Below, piece by piece: positions 7,248 to 13,792 of a stretch of DNA of 21,223 nt. The stretch is from a virus. The notes under the pieces were generated by a model. That model did no database searches. It was not told the DNA's origin and saw only the letters and a program-made list of their open reading frames with translations. Both the position numbers and the translations under genes were made by a program. The stretch lies in the IMG/VR virus record IMGVR_UViG_3300042923_000698, positions 1 to 21,223 of that record, one strand, 5' to 3'. The stretch's first letter is position 1; the number at the start of each line of letters is the position of its first letter.

Positions 7248-7509
7248 TTCTACCACCAGTAACTATCTGTCGCATTTCTTCAATACACTTAGGGCACATA
7301 TGTACACCGTTCTTTACTACGAGTTTCTTTTCGTCTGTGGATCCGCAACATACGCATTGTAATTTTGGTCTATCAAGACAGATAACTCCATCATCTTGAA
7401 AATATATATCAATTGGATCACCGGATCTTAAATCTAAAGACCTTCTCATTTCCATTGGTAGAGTAACTCTTCCTAAATTATCTAAATTTCTAATTATTCC
7501 TTTTGGCAT
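7240..7509 (-). CDS. AbrB/SpoVT-type regulator with C-terminal zinc ribbon
   Basis: An 89-aa protein. Residues 3-48 (GIIRNLDNLGRVTLPMEMRR, then GDPIDIYFQDDGVICLDR) match the swapped-hairpin AbrB DNA-binding domain of transition-state regulators. A C-terminal ribbon has C52/C55 and C72/C75 as likely zinc ligands. Members bind AT-rich DNA as dimers or tetramers and regulate phage or host genes. It is embedded in the early operon and starts right after the stop of the 68-aa basic protein, with AGGTAG as ribosome binding site. The DNA-binding assignment is firm; targets are unknown. Confidence 0.86.
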   Translation of the reverse strand: MPKGIIRNLDNLGRVTLPMEMRRSLDLRSGDPIDIYFQDDGVICLDRPKLQCVCCGSTDEKKLVVKNGVHMCPKCIEEMRQIVTGGRNE

Positions 7510-7510
7510 A

Positions 7511-7717
7511 TTATCTACCTGCCTTTCTGCCTAATTTAATACTACCGAGTAACCCGTTAAGAGAATGTTTTTTCTCTATTGCTTTTGCTTGCTTTTTAGG
7601 AATTTCTTTTATACTGTGATTTTCCTTGTATTGCTTCCATAAAACCTTGAACCCTTTATTGCTTTTATGTACTCTATAAGATTTATTTCTTAAAACTGTT
7701 CTAATTAATTTTCTCAT
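7511..7717 (-). CDS. Small basic protein, 68 aa
   Basis: Not recognised. Very rich in Lys/Arg throughout (RKLIRTVLRNKSYRVHKSNK, later KKQAKAIEKKH) with a glycine-containing tail GLLGSIKLGRKAGR. It may bind nucleic acid, based only on charge. ATG at 7717 follows AAGGAGA at 9 bases. It sits between the small membrane protein gene and the AbrB-type gene in the early operon. Confidence 0.66.
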   Translation of the reverse strand: MRKLIRTVLRNKSYRVHKSNKGFKVLWKQYKENHSIKEIPKKQAKAIEKKHSLNGLLGSIKLGRKAGR

Positions 7718-7764
7718 CTTGCATATTCTCCTTATAATTTGATATAATGTTATTGGTTATTTTT

Positions 7765-7995
7765 CTACCTGCTCATTGGATATTGCCGTATCCTTTGAGC
7801 CTTTTTATTTTCTTGTACTGTATTTATTGCTATTACGATTCCTATGTAAATTAGTGCTATGGCGCATCTTATAGCACATTGCAATATTGTGATATCGTCT
7901 AGATGTAATTCTCCTGCTTGGCCTATTACGAATATAAAGGCTATTACTGCGGTTATGTTTAATGTGTAATGGATGGGATTAGTTAGTTTCTTCAT
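7765..7995 (-). CDS. Small membrane protein, two predicted helices
   Basis: A 76-aa protein with two hydrophobic segments, about residues 10-28 (YTLNITAVIAFIFVIGQAG) and 39-58 (QCAIRCAIALIYIGIVIAIN), joined by a short acidic loop, and a basic C-terminal tail (KKAQRIRQYPMSR). This indicates an integral membrane protein with both ends probably inside. AAGGAGTG precedes the ATG, and the gene overlaps the previous one by 17 bases. A holin-like or exclusion role is possible but not supported by any motif; the early location argues against a lysis role. Confidence 0.68.
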   Translation of the reverse strand: MKKLTNPIHYTLNITAVIAFIFVIGQAGELHLDDITILQCAIRCAIALIYIGIVIAINTVQENKKAQRIRQYPMSR

Positions 7996-8380
7996 TGGTC
8001 ACTCCTTGAAGCTGTATTTTGTCAAGGAATGAAATAGCATTACAATAACGACCATGTTTTTCATATATGAACTTTTCTAATGCCTTTTTCATACGTCTGT
8101 ATGCTATTTTTTCACTAGGTGACGATGTATATAAATCTGCCTTTATGTAGTCCCAGTAAGTAGAAAAATGCGATTGATAAACCGATACTTCATTGAATAA
8201 TCCATCATTATCACCACGATATGCCTTTTTACGTTTGATTGCATTGAAATGGTAGTCGTTTATACATAGATAACTGTCATTAACTCCTATTACCGTATAC
8301 TCTTTTTTAGTCTGTTCCACTTTATTTTCCTTGAAATCTAAATTGATGCAAAAGTGATAGACCTTATCTTTTACTTTCAT
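7979..8380 (-). CDS. Hypothetical early phage protein, 133 aa
   Basis: Not recognised. ATG at 8380 is chosen because a strong GGGGGA lies 9 bases upstream; an alternative TTG at 8425 lies inside the antirepressor gene and lacks a good binding site. The N-terminal half looks beta-rich (VKDKVYHFCINLDF, EYTVIGVNDSYLCINDYHFN) and the second half helical (SEKIAYRRMKKALEKFIYEK). It resembles many small phage proteins of unknown role. It lies 19 bases after the antirepressor gene and overlaps the membrane protein gene downstream. Confidence 0.66.
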   Translation of the reverse strand: MKVKDKVYHFCINLDFKENKVEQTKKEYTVIGVNDSYLCINDYHFNAIKRKKAYRGDNDGLFNEVSVYQSHFSTYWDYIKADLYTSSPSEKIAYRRMKKALEKFIYEKHGRYCNAISFLDKIQLQGVTNEETN

Positions 8381-8399
8381 TTCAGCTTGTCCCCCTTTC

Positions 8400-9191
8400 T
8401 TATATACATAATTGTGCTTGTCCAAGGAACTTGTTAATAAAATACTGCTGACCTTTTCCCGTGACTTTAGTTGTTTTATTTACAGTTACATGACCATCTG
8501 AATGAGATATAGCTGTTTCTTTTACTGTAAATAACTCTTGTTCCATGCTTCTCTGTGTAGGAGCGTTAAAATCTGTTCCTTTTCTCTTAATGAGATACCC
8601 GTTTTCACGTAACCATGCAAACAATCTCTTTTCGCCTATATCAATCCCATTCTGCTTAATAATTTTTGCTAATTCTCCAATTAAGATAGTTTTGTCAGAT
8701 GAAGCTACTGCATCAGCAAATATCACTTTAGGCTTGTCCTGTTCAGATTTAGTAAGTAACATTGTGTTAACAGTACTTAATTGTTTGTTCTTTTCTCTTT
8801 CTTCTTTTAGTGCTGATGCAACTTGTATTAATAGATCTGGATTATTAATTAGTTCATCTGTTGCATACATACCATGTTTACGAATTGATGGAAGTACTTC
8901 ATCAAATACCCATGATTCAAATTTTTCTGCTGATGGTAATTCACTATGTGATATAAGTCTATAAATATCTCCTTCTGGTATTGCATTTATTGCTATTGTT
9001 TTACCATTGCTTTGTGGATGTGGTACATCGTGTTTCACGACCCACCTACAATGTCTTATTACTGCATCTTGGAAGTTTCTATACCCAAGTGCTTTAGCAA
9101 TATCACTGGCAACAAAATATGGTTTACCGCCGATATCCAAAGTTCTAACTTGTCCAAACTCTGGATTGTTGAAAATTTGTAAATTATTCAA
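8400..9191 (-). CDS. Phage antirepressor, BRO-N plus KilAC/ANT domain
   Basis: A 263-aa protein. The N-terminal BRO-N domain is clear: GKPYFVASDIAKALGYRN, then AINAIPEGDIYRLISHSELP and SWVFDEVLPSIRKHGMY. A helical linker follows, and the C-terminal ANT/KilAC domain reads ILIGELAKIIKQNGIDIGEK, RLFAWLRENGYLIKRKG and later KTTKVTGKGQQYFINKFL. Such proteins usually inactivate the lysogeny repressor or regulate early genes. The start is TTG at 9191 with AAAGGAGAA at ideal spacing, better than an upstream ATG at 9212 lacking one. It is placed just after the Cro-like gene, as expected for a lysis/lysogeny switch. Confidence 0.92.
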   Translation of the reverse strand: MNNLQIFNNPEFGQVRTLDIGGKPYFVASDIAKALGYRNFQDAVIRHCRWVVKHDVPHPQSNGKTIAINAIPEGDIYRLISHSELPSAEKFESWVFDEVLPSIRKHGMYATDELINNPDLLIQVASALKEEREKNKQLSTVNTMLLTKSEQDKPKVIFADAVASSDKTILIGELAKIIKQNGIDIGEKRLFAWLRENGYLIKRKGTDFNAPTQRSMEQELFTVKETAISHSDGHVTVNKTTKVTGKGQQYFINKFLGQAQLCI

Positions 9192-9219
9192 TTTGATTCT
9201 CCTTTCAAACATTTAAGTT

Positions 9220-9390
9220 CTAAGCAACATTATTTTTATTTTCAATTACTTGTTCTGCTACTTGTTGGATTGTTTTGTATACTATTTCAGTAACTCCAAC
9301 TGTTGGTATTCTAATACCTTTAATGCTATCTTTTTCAGTTCCATCTGCCATAATATGTATGACTTTCATTCCTAAGATGTATTCTGCCAT
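9220..9390 (-). CDS. Small early protein, 56 aa
   Basis: A 56-aa reading frame, begins MAEYILGMKVIHIMADGTEK and ends VAEQVIENKNNVA. It has the ribosome binding site GGGCGGTG before ATG 9390 and fills the gap between Cro-like and antirepressor genes. The N-terminal part looks like a beta hairpin and the C-terminal third like an amphipathic helix. No family was recognised. An operator palindrome (9405-9422) lies 15 bases before its start, so it may be under local repressor control. Confidence comes from start signal, position and lack of a competing frame. Confidence 0.66.
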   Translation of the reverse strand: MAEYILGMKVIHIMADGTEKDSIKGIRIPTVGVTEIVYKTIQQVAEQVIENKNNVA

Positions 9391-9404
9391 ATGTACACCG
9401 CCCT

Positions 9405-9422
9405 TTGTCCATTTTTGGACAA
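9405..9422. promoter_or_regulatory. Operator palindrome TTGTCC-N6-GGACAA
   Basis: A perfect inverted repeat (TTGTCCATTTTTGGACAA) between the Cro-like gene and the 56-aa gene. It has the same arms and spacing as 10115-10132, so the phage repressor or Cro probably binds both. Confidence 0.72.
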
Positions 9423-9428
9423 TTGAAA

Positions 9429-9635
9429 TTAAAAAATTATCTTGTCCATTGGAATCCCTGTCTTTGCACTAATTCTGGACAATTCGCTTGCTCCGATTTT
9501 AGAACCTTTTTCAAATCTACGGTATGTAGTGTATGGAATTTGCACATATTTTGCAAATTCTTCTTGTGTAAAACATAACAATAGCCGTATTTCTTTTAAC
9601 GTAACCTTATCTTTAAGTATTACTTTTTCTAACAT
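9429..9635 (-). CDS. Cro-like XRE family regulator
   Basis: A 68-aa protein. Residues 14-46 (KEIRLLLCFTQEEFAKYVQI, then YTTYRRFEKGS) form the XRE helix-turn-helix, followed by SRISAKTGIPMDKI, the usual last helices. Its small size without an extra dimerisation domain and its divergent position opposite the CI-like repressor suggest a Cro role. ATG at 9635 follows AAAGGAG with long spacing (about 10 bases). It is the second gene of the leftward early transcript. Two further TTGTCC half-sites (9442-9447 and the complement at 9477-9482) lie inside its 3' part. Confidence 0.85.
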   Translation of the reverse strand: MLEKVILKDKVTLKEIRLLLCFTQEEFAKYVQIPYTTYRRFEKGSKIGASELSRISAKTGIPMDKIIF

Positions 9636-9700
9636 TATCGTTTTGCTCCTTTCTTAAGACATCATAGATGCCCCGTATGCTCGTTAGGTCATGCAATCTA

Positions 9701-10090
9701 TTACATTTTACTTTCCAATTTTTGCTTTATTGAAAATGCAGTATCCATATTATCAAATTCGCTTATAATATAATAAGGTATTTCATTTACATCATTTGTT
9801 ATCCCTATTAATAAATATCTAATTTCTTTGTCAATCTTTTTTACAACTACTTCAAGCTTTTTAACTTCTCCTTTTATTTTTGAAAATGTATCTTCAACTG
9901 TAAGTGGTTTTAAATTTAAATTAACACTATAAAATAAAATATCAAGATTATTATTTCTAGGGTTAAATGTTATATATACTTTATTTGTAATATTGTCTAT
10001 TTCAACTATCATATTTATAAATTTATCGCTATAATCATTTTGATTTTTATTAAGACTAAAATAAATTATACTCATGATATTCTTGTCCAT
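9701..10090 (-). CDS. Hypothetical protein, first gene of leftward early transcript, 129 aa
   Basis: Not recognised. ATG at 10090 is chosen because AAAAGGAG precedes it at 7 bases; an in-frame start at 10165 would overlap the promoter and is rejected. The protein alternates strands and helices (NIMSIIYFSLNKNQND, KVYITFNPRNNNLDILFYSV, EVKKLEVVVKKIDKEIRYLL) and has no membrane segment. Being the first gene after the early promoter and its operator, it should be made soon after induction. A role in the lysogeny decision is possible but is inference. Confidence 0.7.
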   Translation of the reverse strand: MDKNIMSIIYFSLNKNQNDYSDKFINMIVEIDNITNKVYITFNPRNNNLDILFYSVNLNLKPLTVEDTFSKIKGEVKKLEVVVKKIDKEIRYLLIGITNDVNEIPYYIISEFDNMDTAFSIKQKLESKM

Positions 10091-10114
10091 ATTCGTTCTC
10101 CTTTTCATTTTCTC

Positions 10115-10132
10115 TTGTCCTTTATTGGACAA
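10115..10132. promoter_or_regulatory. Operator palindrome TTGTCC-N6-GGACAA
   Basis: A perfect inverted repeat (TTGTCCTTTATTGGACAA) covering the expected start of the leftward early transcript, just downstream of its -10 box. Binding here would block the early promoter. Confidence 0.8.
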
Positions 10133-10136
10133 TTTG

Positions 10137-10165
10137 ATAATACCACTATTAAAATACTTTGTCAA
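10137..10165 (-). promoter_or_regulatory. Leftward early promoter
   Basis: On the minus strand TTGACA (10165-10160) and TATTAT (10142-10137) are separated by 17 bp, a near-consensus sigma-70/A promoter that reads into the 129-aa gene and the whole early operon. Confidence 0.82.
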
Positions 10166-10179
10166 CCACTTTTGGACAA
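10162..10179. promoter_or_regulatory. Imperfect operator overlapping the early -35 box
   Basis: One arm (GGACAA, 10174-10179) matches the two perfect operators; the other (TCAACC) is degenerate. It overlaps the -35 box of the leftward promoter, so it is a likely weaker repressor site. Confidence 0.5.
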
Positions 10180-10196
10180 TTTTTTAAAAATTTTAT

Positions 10197-10225
10197 TTGA
10201 TATTTGTCCACTAGCGGTATATAAT
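10197..10225 (+). promoter_or_regulatory. Repressor promoter with internal operator half-site
   Basis: TTGATA (10197-10202), a 17-bp spacer and TATAAT (10220-10225) lie upstream of the repressor gene. A TTGTCC half-site at 10204-10209 sits inside the spacer, which would allow the repressor or Cro to turn this promoter down. Confidence 0.8.
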
Positions 10226-10257
10226 ATATTTATATCTAATAAGAAAGGGGAATTATC

Positions 10258-10674
10258 GTGAACGAATTTGATAAAGTTTTCTATTCAATTGTAGGTAGAA
10301 AACTTAGAGAGTTACGTAATGACAAAGGACTGACTTTAAAAGAAGTTGCTGAAAATCTTGGCATTACATTCAAAACTCTCCAACGGTATGAATTAGGAGA
10401 ACGCAAGATTGATATACCGTTATTACAAAATATCGTAACATCTCTGGGTGGAAATTATGATTCTTTTATAAATGACATTCAAAAAGAACAATATTCAGAT
10501 ATTGTAAAAGAAGAATCACACTATTACATTAACGATGAAACTTTGAAAATAGCCGAAGAACTTTATAAAAACCCACAATTGAAAATTTTATTCGATGCTA
10601 GTAGAAATTCTAAACCAGAAGATTTATTACTTGTAGCAGAATTAGTTAAAAAAATGAACGATACTGATAAGTAA
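10258..10674 (+). CDS. CI-like lysogeny repressor, XRE family
   Basis: A 138-aa protein. Residues 12-65 contain the helix-turn-helix (LRELRNDKGLTLKEVAENLG, then ITFKTLQRYELGERK). The C-terminal part ends with NPQLKILFDASRNSKPEDLL and AELVKKM, the usual short oligomerisation tail of Bacillota phage repressors that are not RecA-cleaved. It starts with GTG at 10258 after AAAGGGG. It is transcribed divergently from the Cro-like gene, and its likely operators are the TTGTCC-N6-GGACAA repeats. The ImmA-like peptidase gene follows 29 bases later, so release by proteolysis or by the antirepressor are both possible. Confidence 0.92.
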   Translation: MNEFDKVFYSIVGRKLRELRNDKGLTLKEVAENLGITFKTLQRYELGERKIDIPLLQNIVTSLGGNYDSFINDIQKEQYSDIVKEESHYYINDETLKIAEELYKNPQLKILFDASRNSKPEDLLLVAELVKKMNDTDK

Positions 10675-10703
10675 GGCTTATAATTTAAAGGGGTGTTTAT
10701 TTA

Positions 10704-10946
10704 TTGAATATAATTACTGAATTAGTTGACTTGCCATGTTCAATAAAGGGGTTTACTGTCAAAAACCCTGATGATTCATTTACAATTTTTATAAACAGTA
10801 AATTGAATGATGAGCAGCAAAGAGATGCTTATATGCATGAATTTGGTCATATAGTAAATGGGGATTTTGACAAAGAAAGTGCAGATGAAATAGAAATGAT
10901 ATCACATGGTTTTAGAGTAAATTTCGCGCATGAATTTGTTTTTTAA
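10704..10946 (+). CDS. Short ImmA/IrrE-like metallopeptidase
   Basis: An 80-aa protein. YMHEFGHIVNGDF carries the zinc-binding HExxH motif (HEFGH) of the ImmA/IrrE family. Full-length ImmA proteins are about 120 residues or more; this one is of the compact phage type with little beyond the core. In ICEBs1, ImmA cleaves the repressor ImmR to allow excision, so the same job is likely here because the gene follows the repressor directly. It starts with TTG at 10704 after AAAGGGGTG; no ATG is in a better place. Confidence 0.85.
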   Translation: MNIITELVDLPCSIKGFTVKNPDDSFTIFINSKLNDEQQRDAYMHEFGHIVNGDFDKESADEIEMISHGFRVNFAHEFVF

Positions 10947-10986
10947 TTAAAATGGAGTATTAAAACATTACTTTAATAAAATAAAA

Positions 10987-11023
10987 AAGTGACTCTTTGT
11001 AAATAACAACAATAGGGTCACTT
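10987..11023 (-). terminator. Stem-loop, terminator-like in the leftward direction
   Basis: Arms AAGTGAC and GTCACTT (10987-10993, 11017-11023), extendable to 10 bp with one wobble, enclose a 17-base loop. Read on the minus strand the stem is followed by TTTTTTATTTTATT; on the plus strand no U-run follows. It may shield the repressor operon from leftward transcription. A recombination-site role next to the recombinase gene is an alternative. Confidence 0.55.
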
Positions 11024-11053
11024 AATCATATACAAACAGAAAGGGAAAAACAC

Positions 11054-12490
11054 ATGAAAGCTGGAATATACATTAGAGTTAGTTCAGCCGAGCAAGCACT
11101 GGAAGGATATTCTGTTGGATCTCAAACTGATAAATTACAAGCTTATTGCATGGCAATGGGATATGATATTTATAATGTTTATACTGACCCAGGTTTTACT
11201 GGGGCAAATATTGACCGCCCAGCTATGAAAAAATTAATTAACGACGTTGAAAATAAGAAAATTGATATAGTGCTAGTAATGAAATTAGACCGTTTATCGA
11301 GAAGTCAGAAAGATACGTTATACCTAATTGAAGATGTATTTTTAAAAAATGGGTGCGAATTTGTTTCTGTAACCGAAAGTTTTGATACTAGTTCTCCGAT
11401 GGGGCGTGCTTTTATAGGAATCTTGGCTGTTTTTGCACAGTTTGAAAGAGAACGGATATCAGAAAGAACTATGGATGGGAAGATTGAACGTGCTAAATCC
11501 GGCAAAGCTATGGGATGGTATAAAGTTCCTATAGGGTATAATTATGTAAATAAAGAATATATAGTTGACCCGTATGAATCTGAATTAGTTAAAAGGATAT
11601 ACAACCTTGCTGAAGAAGGATACTCAATGGTTAAAATTAAAAAATTTATAGATGATGAATTTACATCTGGAACTAAATATAAAACCAAAGATGGGAAATA
11701 TCATGTCAAAACAATTAGAGAAATTTTAAGAAATACTGTTTACATCGGAAAGGTTAGATTTAATAAAGAGTCTTTTGATGGAATACATGATGCAATTATA
11801 ACCGAAGAACAATTTAACAAAGTACAAAACATTAGAGAAATTAAAAATAAGAATGCATTGGGAAGTAGAAAAAATCCGTTTAAATCCACACATATTCTTT
11901 CTGGATTTTTATATTGTGGTATCTGTGGCGCTAGAATGCATGCGCAAACAAGACAGAGAATAAACAACAGTCGAAGTTATTATATTTGCTATTCTGTTAG
12001 TAAAACAACTTCAAAATATACTATCGACCCTAATTGTAATTTAAAAATAATTGATGGTGAAACTTTAGACAACTATATAATCAGCGAAATTCTAAATTTA
12101 AAATTAGATAAATCAAAGTTTAATGAAATTACTGAAAATGCTGAAGAAGATGAAACACTAAAAGATGCAATTTTAATAAAATTAAAAGGTTTAGATAATA
12201 AAATTAACAAGCTTATGGATTTATATTTAAATGATATTTTTGACAAGCAAGAATTAGAGAAGAGAAATGAACAATTAATTAATGAAAAAAAATCATTAGA
12301 GAAAGAACTTGAAAATGCAACTAAAACTATACGTAAATTAAGTAAAAAAGAAGCAGTAAAAGTTATTAATAATGCAGAATTAGTATTTGAGAACGGAACT
12401 TTGGATCAGAAGAAGTCATTGATATCATCATTAATAGACAGGATTGTAATAGATAACGATAGCATAAAAATATATTGGACATTTGTGTAA
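11054..12490 (+). CDS. Large serine recombinase (phage integrase type)
   Basis: A 478-aa protein. The N-terminal resolvase domain has YIRVSSAEQ with R8 and the catalytic S10, LDRLSRS (78-84) and the long helix FAQFERERISERT. A recombinase domain follows (about 155-265). A zinc ribbon with C288, C291, C312 and C328 comes next, then a coiled coil at about 380-430 (LEKRNEQLINEKKSLEKEL), and a C-terminal strand region IDRIVIDND. This order is that of unidirectional phage integrases, which join attP and attB and need a directionality factor for excision. ATG at 11054 follows AAAGGG. It is carried on the repressor strand, with a dyad just past its stop as a possible attP. Confidence 0.95.
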   Translation: MKAGIYIRVSSAEQALEGYSVGSQTDKLQAYCMAMGYDIYNVYTDPGFTGANIDRPAMKKLINDVENKKIDIVLVMKLDRLSRSQKDTLYLIEDVFLKNGCEFVSVTESFDTSSPMGRAFIGILAVFAQFERERISERTMDGKIERAKSGKAMGWYKVPIGYNYVNKEYIVDPYESELVKRIYNLAEEGYSMVKIKKFIDDEFTSGTKYKTKDGKYHVKTIREILRNTVYIGKVRFNKESFDGIHDAIITEEQFNKVQNIREIKNKNALGSRKNPFKSTHILSGFLYCGICGARMHAQTRQRINNSRSYYICYSVSKTTSKYTIDPNCNLKIIDGETLDNYIISEILNLKLDKSKFNEITENAEEDETLKDAILIKLKGLDNKINKLMDLYLNDIFDKQELEKRNEQLINEKKSLEKELENATKTIRKLSKKEAVKVINNAELVFENGTLDQKKSLISSLIDRIVIDNDSIKIYWTFV

Positions 12491-12495
12491 TGTGT

Positions 12496-12537
12496 GCCGA
12501 TAGTTTACTTTCCATGTATGCATCGTTTTTTATCGGC
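12496..12537. other. Candidate attP: 42-bp imperfect dyad beyond the recombinase gene
   Basis: Perfect 7-bp arms GCCGATA and TATCGGC start 5 bases after the recombinase stop. The two 21-base halves agree at 13 positions by dyad symmetry, and the centre falls on a GT dinucleotide (12516-12517). Serine integrase attP sites have about this size and often flank the gene. It lacks a U-run, so it is unlikely to be a terminator. The assignment is inference. Confidence 0.42.
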
Positions 12538-12603
12538 TAATGCTTATTTAAAGGAATGTATTAAATAATTAACTTAGCTTATCCTTGGTTAAAATATTAT
12601 TAT

Positions 12604-12632
12604 TTGATATATTCTCCCATATATTGTATAAT
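12604..12632 (+). promoter_or_regulatory. Promoter of the DUF3862 membrane protein gene
   Basis: TTGATA (12604-12609), a 17-bp spacer and TATAAT (12627-12632) lie about 40 bases before the start codon. No phage operator copy is present, so expression in the lysogen is expected. Confidence 0.82.
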
Positions 12633-12643
12633 TGTGTTACTAT

Positions 12644-12656
12644 TTTGATAATCAAA
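12644..12656. promoter_or_regulatory. 13-bp palindrome at the transcript start
   Basis: TTTGATAATCAAA (6-bp arms around one base) lies where transcription from the 12604-12632 promoter would begin. It could be an operator for an unidentified regulator; AT-rich chance occurrence is possible. Confidence 0.35.
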
Positions 12657-12673
12657 TAAGGGGGGGATTTTAT

Positions 12674-13135
12674 ATGGGGTTATTTGGACCATCTTTAAAT
12701 GAATTGGCTCAACAAGAGTTTGAGTTAAAAAATAAAGAAAAAACAAAAAGATATACTGAAAATTATAGCGAAACAGTAAACACAGAATCCAAGATTGTTT
12801 CAATATTAAAAAATAAAAATTTTATGTTCGTTATTTATTTTGTATGTATATTAATTATTTCATATACAGTATTTTTTTATATTTGGGAATCTCTATTTTC
12901 AAAAAGTGGAATATCATTAAGAGAATTTAATGCTATTGAAAATGGTATGTCGTATTCAGAAGTTGTTAAGATTGTAGGTGAACCAGGTGAATTACTAAGT
13001 AGTGTAGATTTAAATATCGGAAGCGAATATAGCACGGTAATGTATGTATGGTATGGAAAGAATAAAATAGCTAATGCTAACGTAACTTTGCAAGGCGATA
13101 AAGTAATAATGAAAGCTCAATTTGGATTAAATTGA
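12674..13135 (+). CDS. Membrane-anchored DUF3862-like protein
   Basis: A 153-aa protein. Residues 1-48 are polar and charged, a single membrane helix spans about 49-70 (NFMFVIYFVCILIISYTVFF), and the outer domain from about 80 begins ISLREFNAIENGMSYSEVVK and continues IVGEPGE, ending NVTLQGDKVIMKAQFGL. This resembles DUF3862 or the related SmpA/BLIP-like fold of cell-surface proteins. ATG at 12674 follows GGGGGG; an upstream in-frame start precedes the ribosome binding site and is rejected. With its own promoter and terminator and opposite neighbours, it looks like a lysogenic-conversion gene, perhaps acting at the envelope, for example in superinfection exclusion; that role is inference. Confidence 0.75.
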   Translation: MGLFGPSLNELAQQEFELKNKEKTKRYTENYSETVNTESKIVSILKNKNFMFVIYFVCILIISYTVFFYIWESLFSKSGISLREFNAIENGMSYSEVVKIVGEPGELLSSVDLNIGSEYSTVMYVWYGKNKIANANVTLQGDKVIMKAQFGLN

Positions 13136-13139
13136 TATT

Positions 13140-13173
13140 AACCCCACTACTAATTAAAGTAATGGGGTTTTAT
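13140..13173. terminator. Bidirectional terminator between DUF3862 and Mrr genes
   Basis: Arms AACCCCA-C-TACT and AGTA-A-TGGGGTT enclose a 6-base loop, with TTATAATTT following on the plus strand. It ends the DUF3862 transcript and, read from the other side, may also stop the leftward Mrr-type transcript. Confidence 0.82.
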
Positions 13174-13682
13174 AATTTAAATAATTCATCTCTATCAAGT
13201 AATATTACATTACATTGTTTTGCCATTGTTATAGCATTTTTAGTAAAATAATTATTTGTGATAACAGCTGCTTGTGATCCGTGAAAGAATTCTCTTGCGC
13301 TTATTACTTCTTGAACCGCCTTAACTCCAACCGAACTATTATATCTCTTGGCTTGAATAATTATTCTTTCTCTATTCTTGGTTAGTATTAAATCTGCTCC
13401 ATAATCACCACTTCCACCTACGTGTTGAACATTGTAACCTTTCTCTTGATATTTGTTTACTAGGTATCTTTCAAATTCTGGCCCTGTCATGCTGTCTATA
13501 TCATATAGGTTAGAATTTTTATATTTATATTTTTCTATAATTAAAGGAATAACTTTATATAATATGGAGAATAATAACAAGGCCACACCTATATAAACAA
13601 ATAATTCAATATATCTGAGAACAATCATCAATAAGATAAAATACAATATGCTTAGTGGATTGCTACTTCTTTTGTATCTCAT
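13170..13682 (-). CDS. Membrane-anchored Mrr-type restriction endonuclease
   Basis: A 170-aa protein. Two hydrophobic segments at about residues 10-50 (SILYFILLMIVLRYIELFVY, then VALLLFSILYKVIPLII) precede an Mrr_cat nuclease domain: MTGPEFERYLVNKY with E69, GGSGDYGADLIL with D97, and IIIQAKRYN with Q110 and K112, the PD-QxK catalytic set. Mrr-type nucleases cut modified or foreign DNA; membrane-tethered forms are seen on prophages and mobile elements as defence genes. A hairpin (CCCTA...TAGGG) lies in the leader near 13696-13711. It probably protects the host from other phages, but substrate specificity is unknown. Confidence 0.86.
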   Translation of the reverse strand: MRYKRSSNPLSILYFILLMIVLRYIELFVYIGVALLLFSILYKVIPLIIEKYKYKNSNLYDIDSMTGPEFERYLVNKYQEKGYNVQHVGGSGDYGADLILTKNRERIIIQAKRYNSSVGVKAVQEVISAREFFHGSQAAVITNNYFTKNAITMAKQCNVILLDRDELFKL

Positions 13683-13792
13683 AATCTTTTCTGTCCCCTA
13701 TTCTTTTAGGGTTCTATTTGGTTTCATTTCCGAAAGGAAGTCTAAATAGCTTTATGCGTTATAGTTATTATATTCTTTTTATTTTTTGATTC

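Noticed and set aside
8545-8964. 139-codon open frame on the plus strand
   Set aside because: It lies wholly inside the well-supported antirepressor gene on the other strand, has no ribosome binding site and codes for a low-complexity Ser/Leu-rich product.
10090-10165. Longer start for the 129-aa early protein at 10165
   Set aside because: It would begin inside the -35 box of the leftward promoter, upstream of the transcript start, and has no ribosome binding site.
12600-12803. 67-codon open frame on the minus strand
   Set aside because: It overlaps the promoter and 5' end of the DUF3862-like gene and lacks a ribosome binding site.
13696-13711. Small hairpin CCCTA...TAGGG before the Mrr-type gene
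   Set aside because: The stem is only 5 bp with no U-run, too weak to call a terminator or riboswitch; mentioned only in the gene entry.
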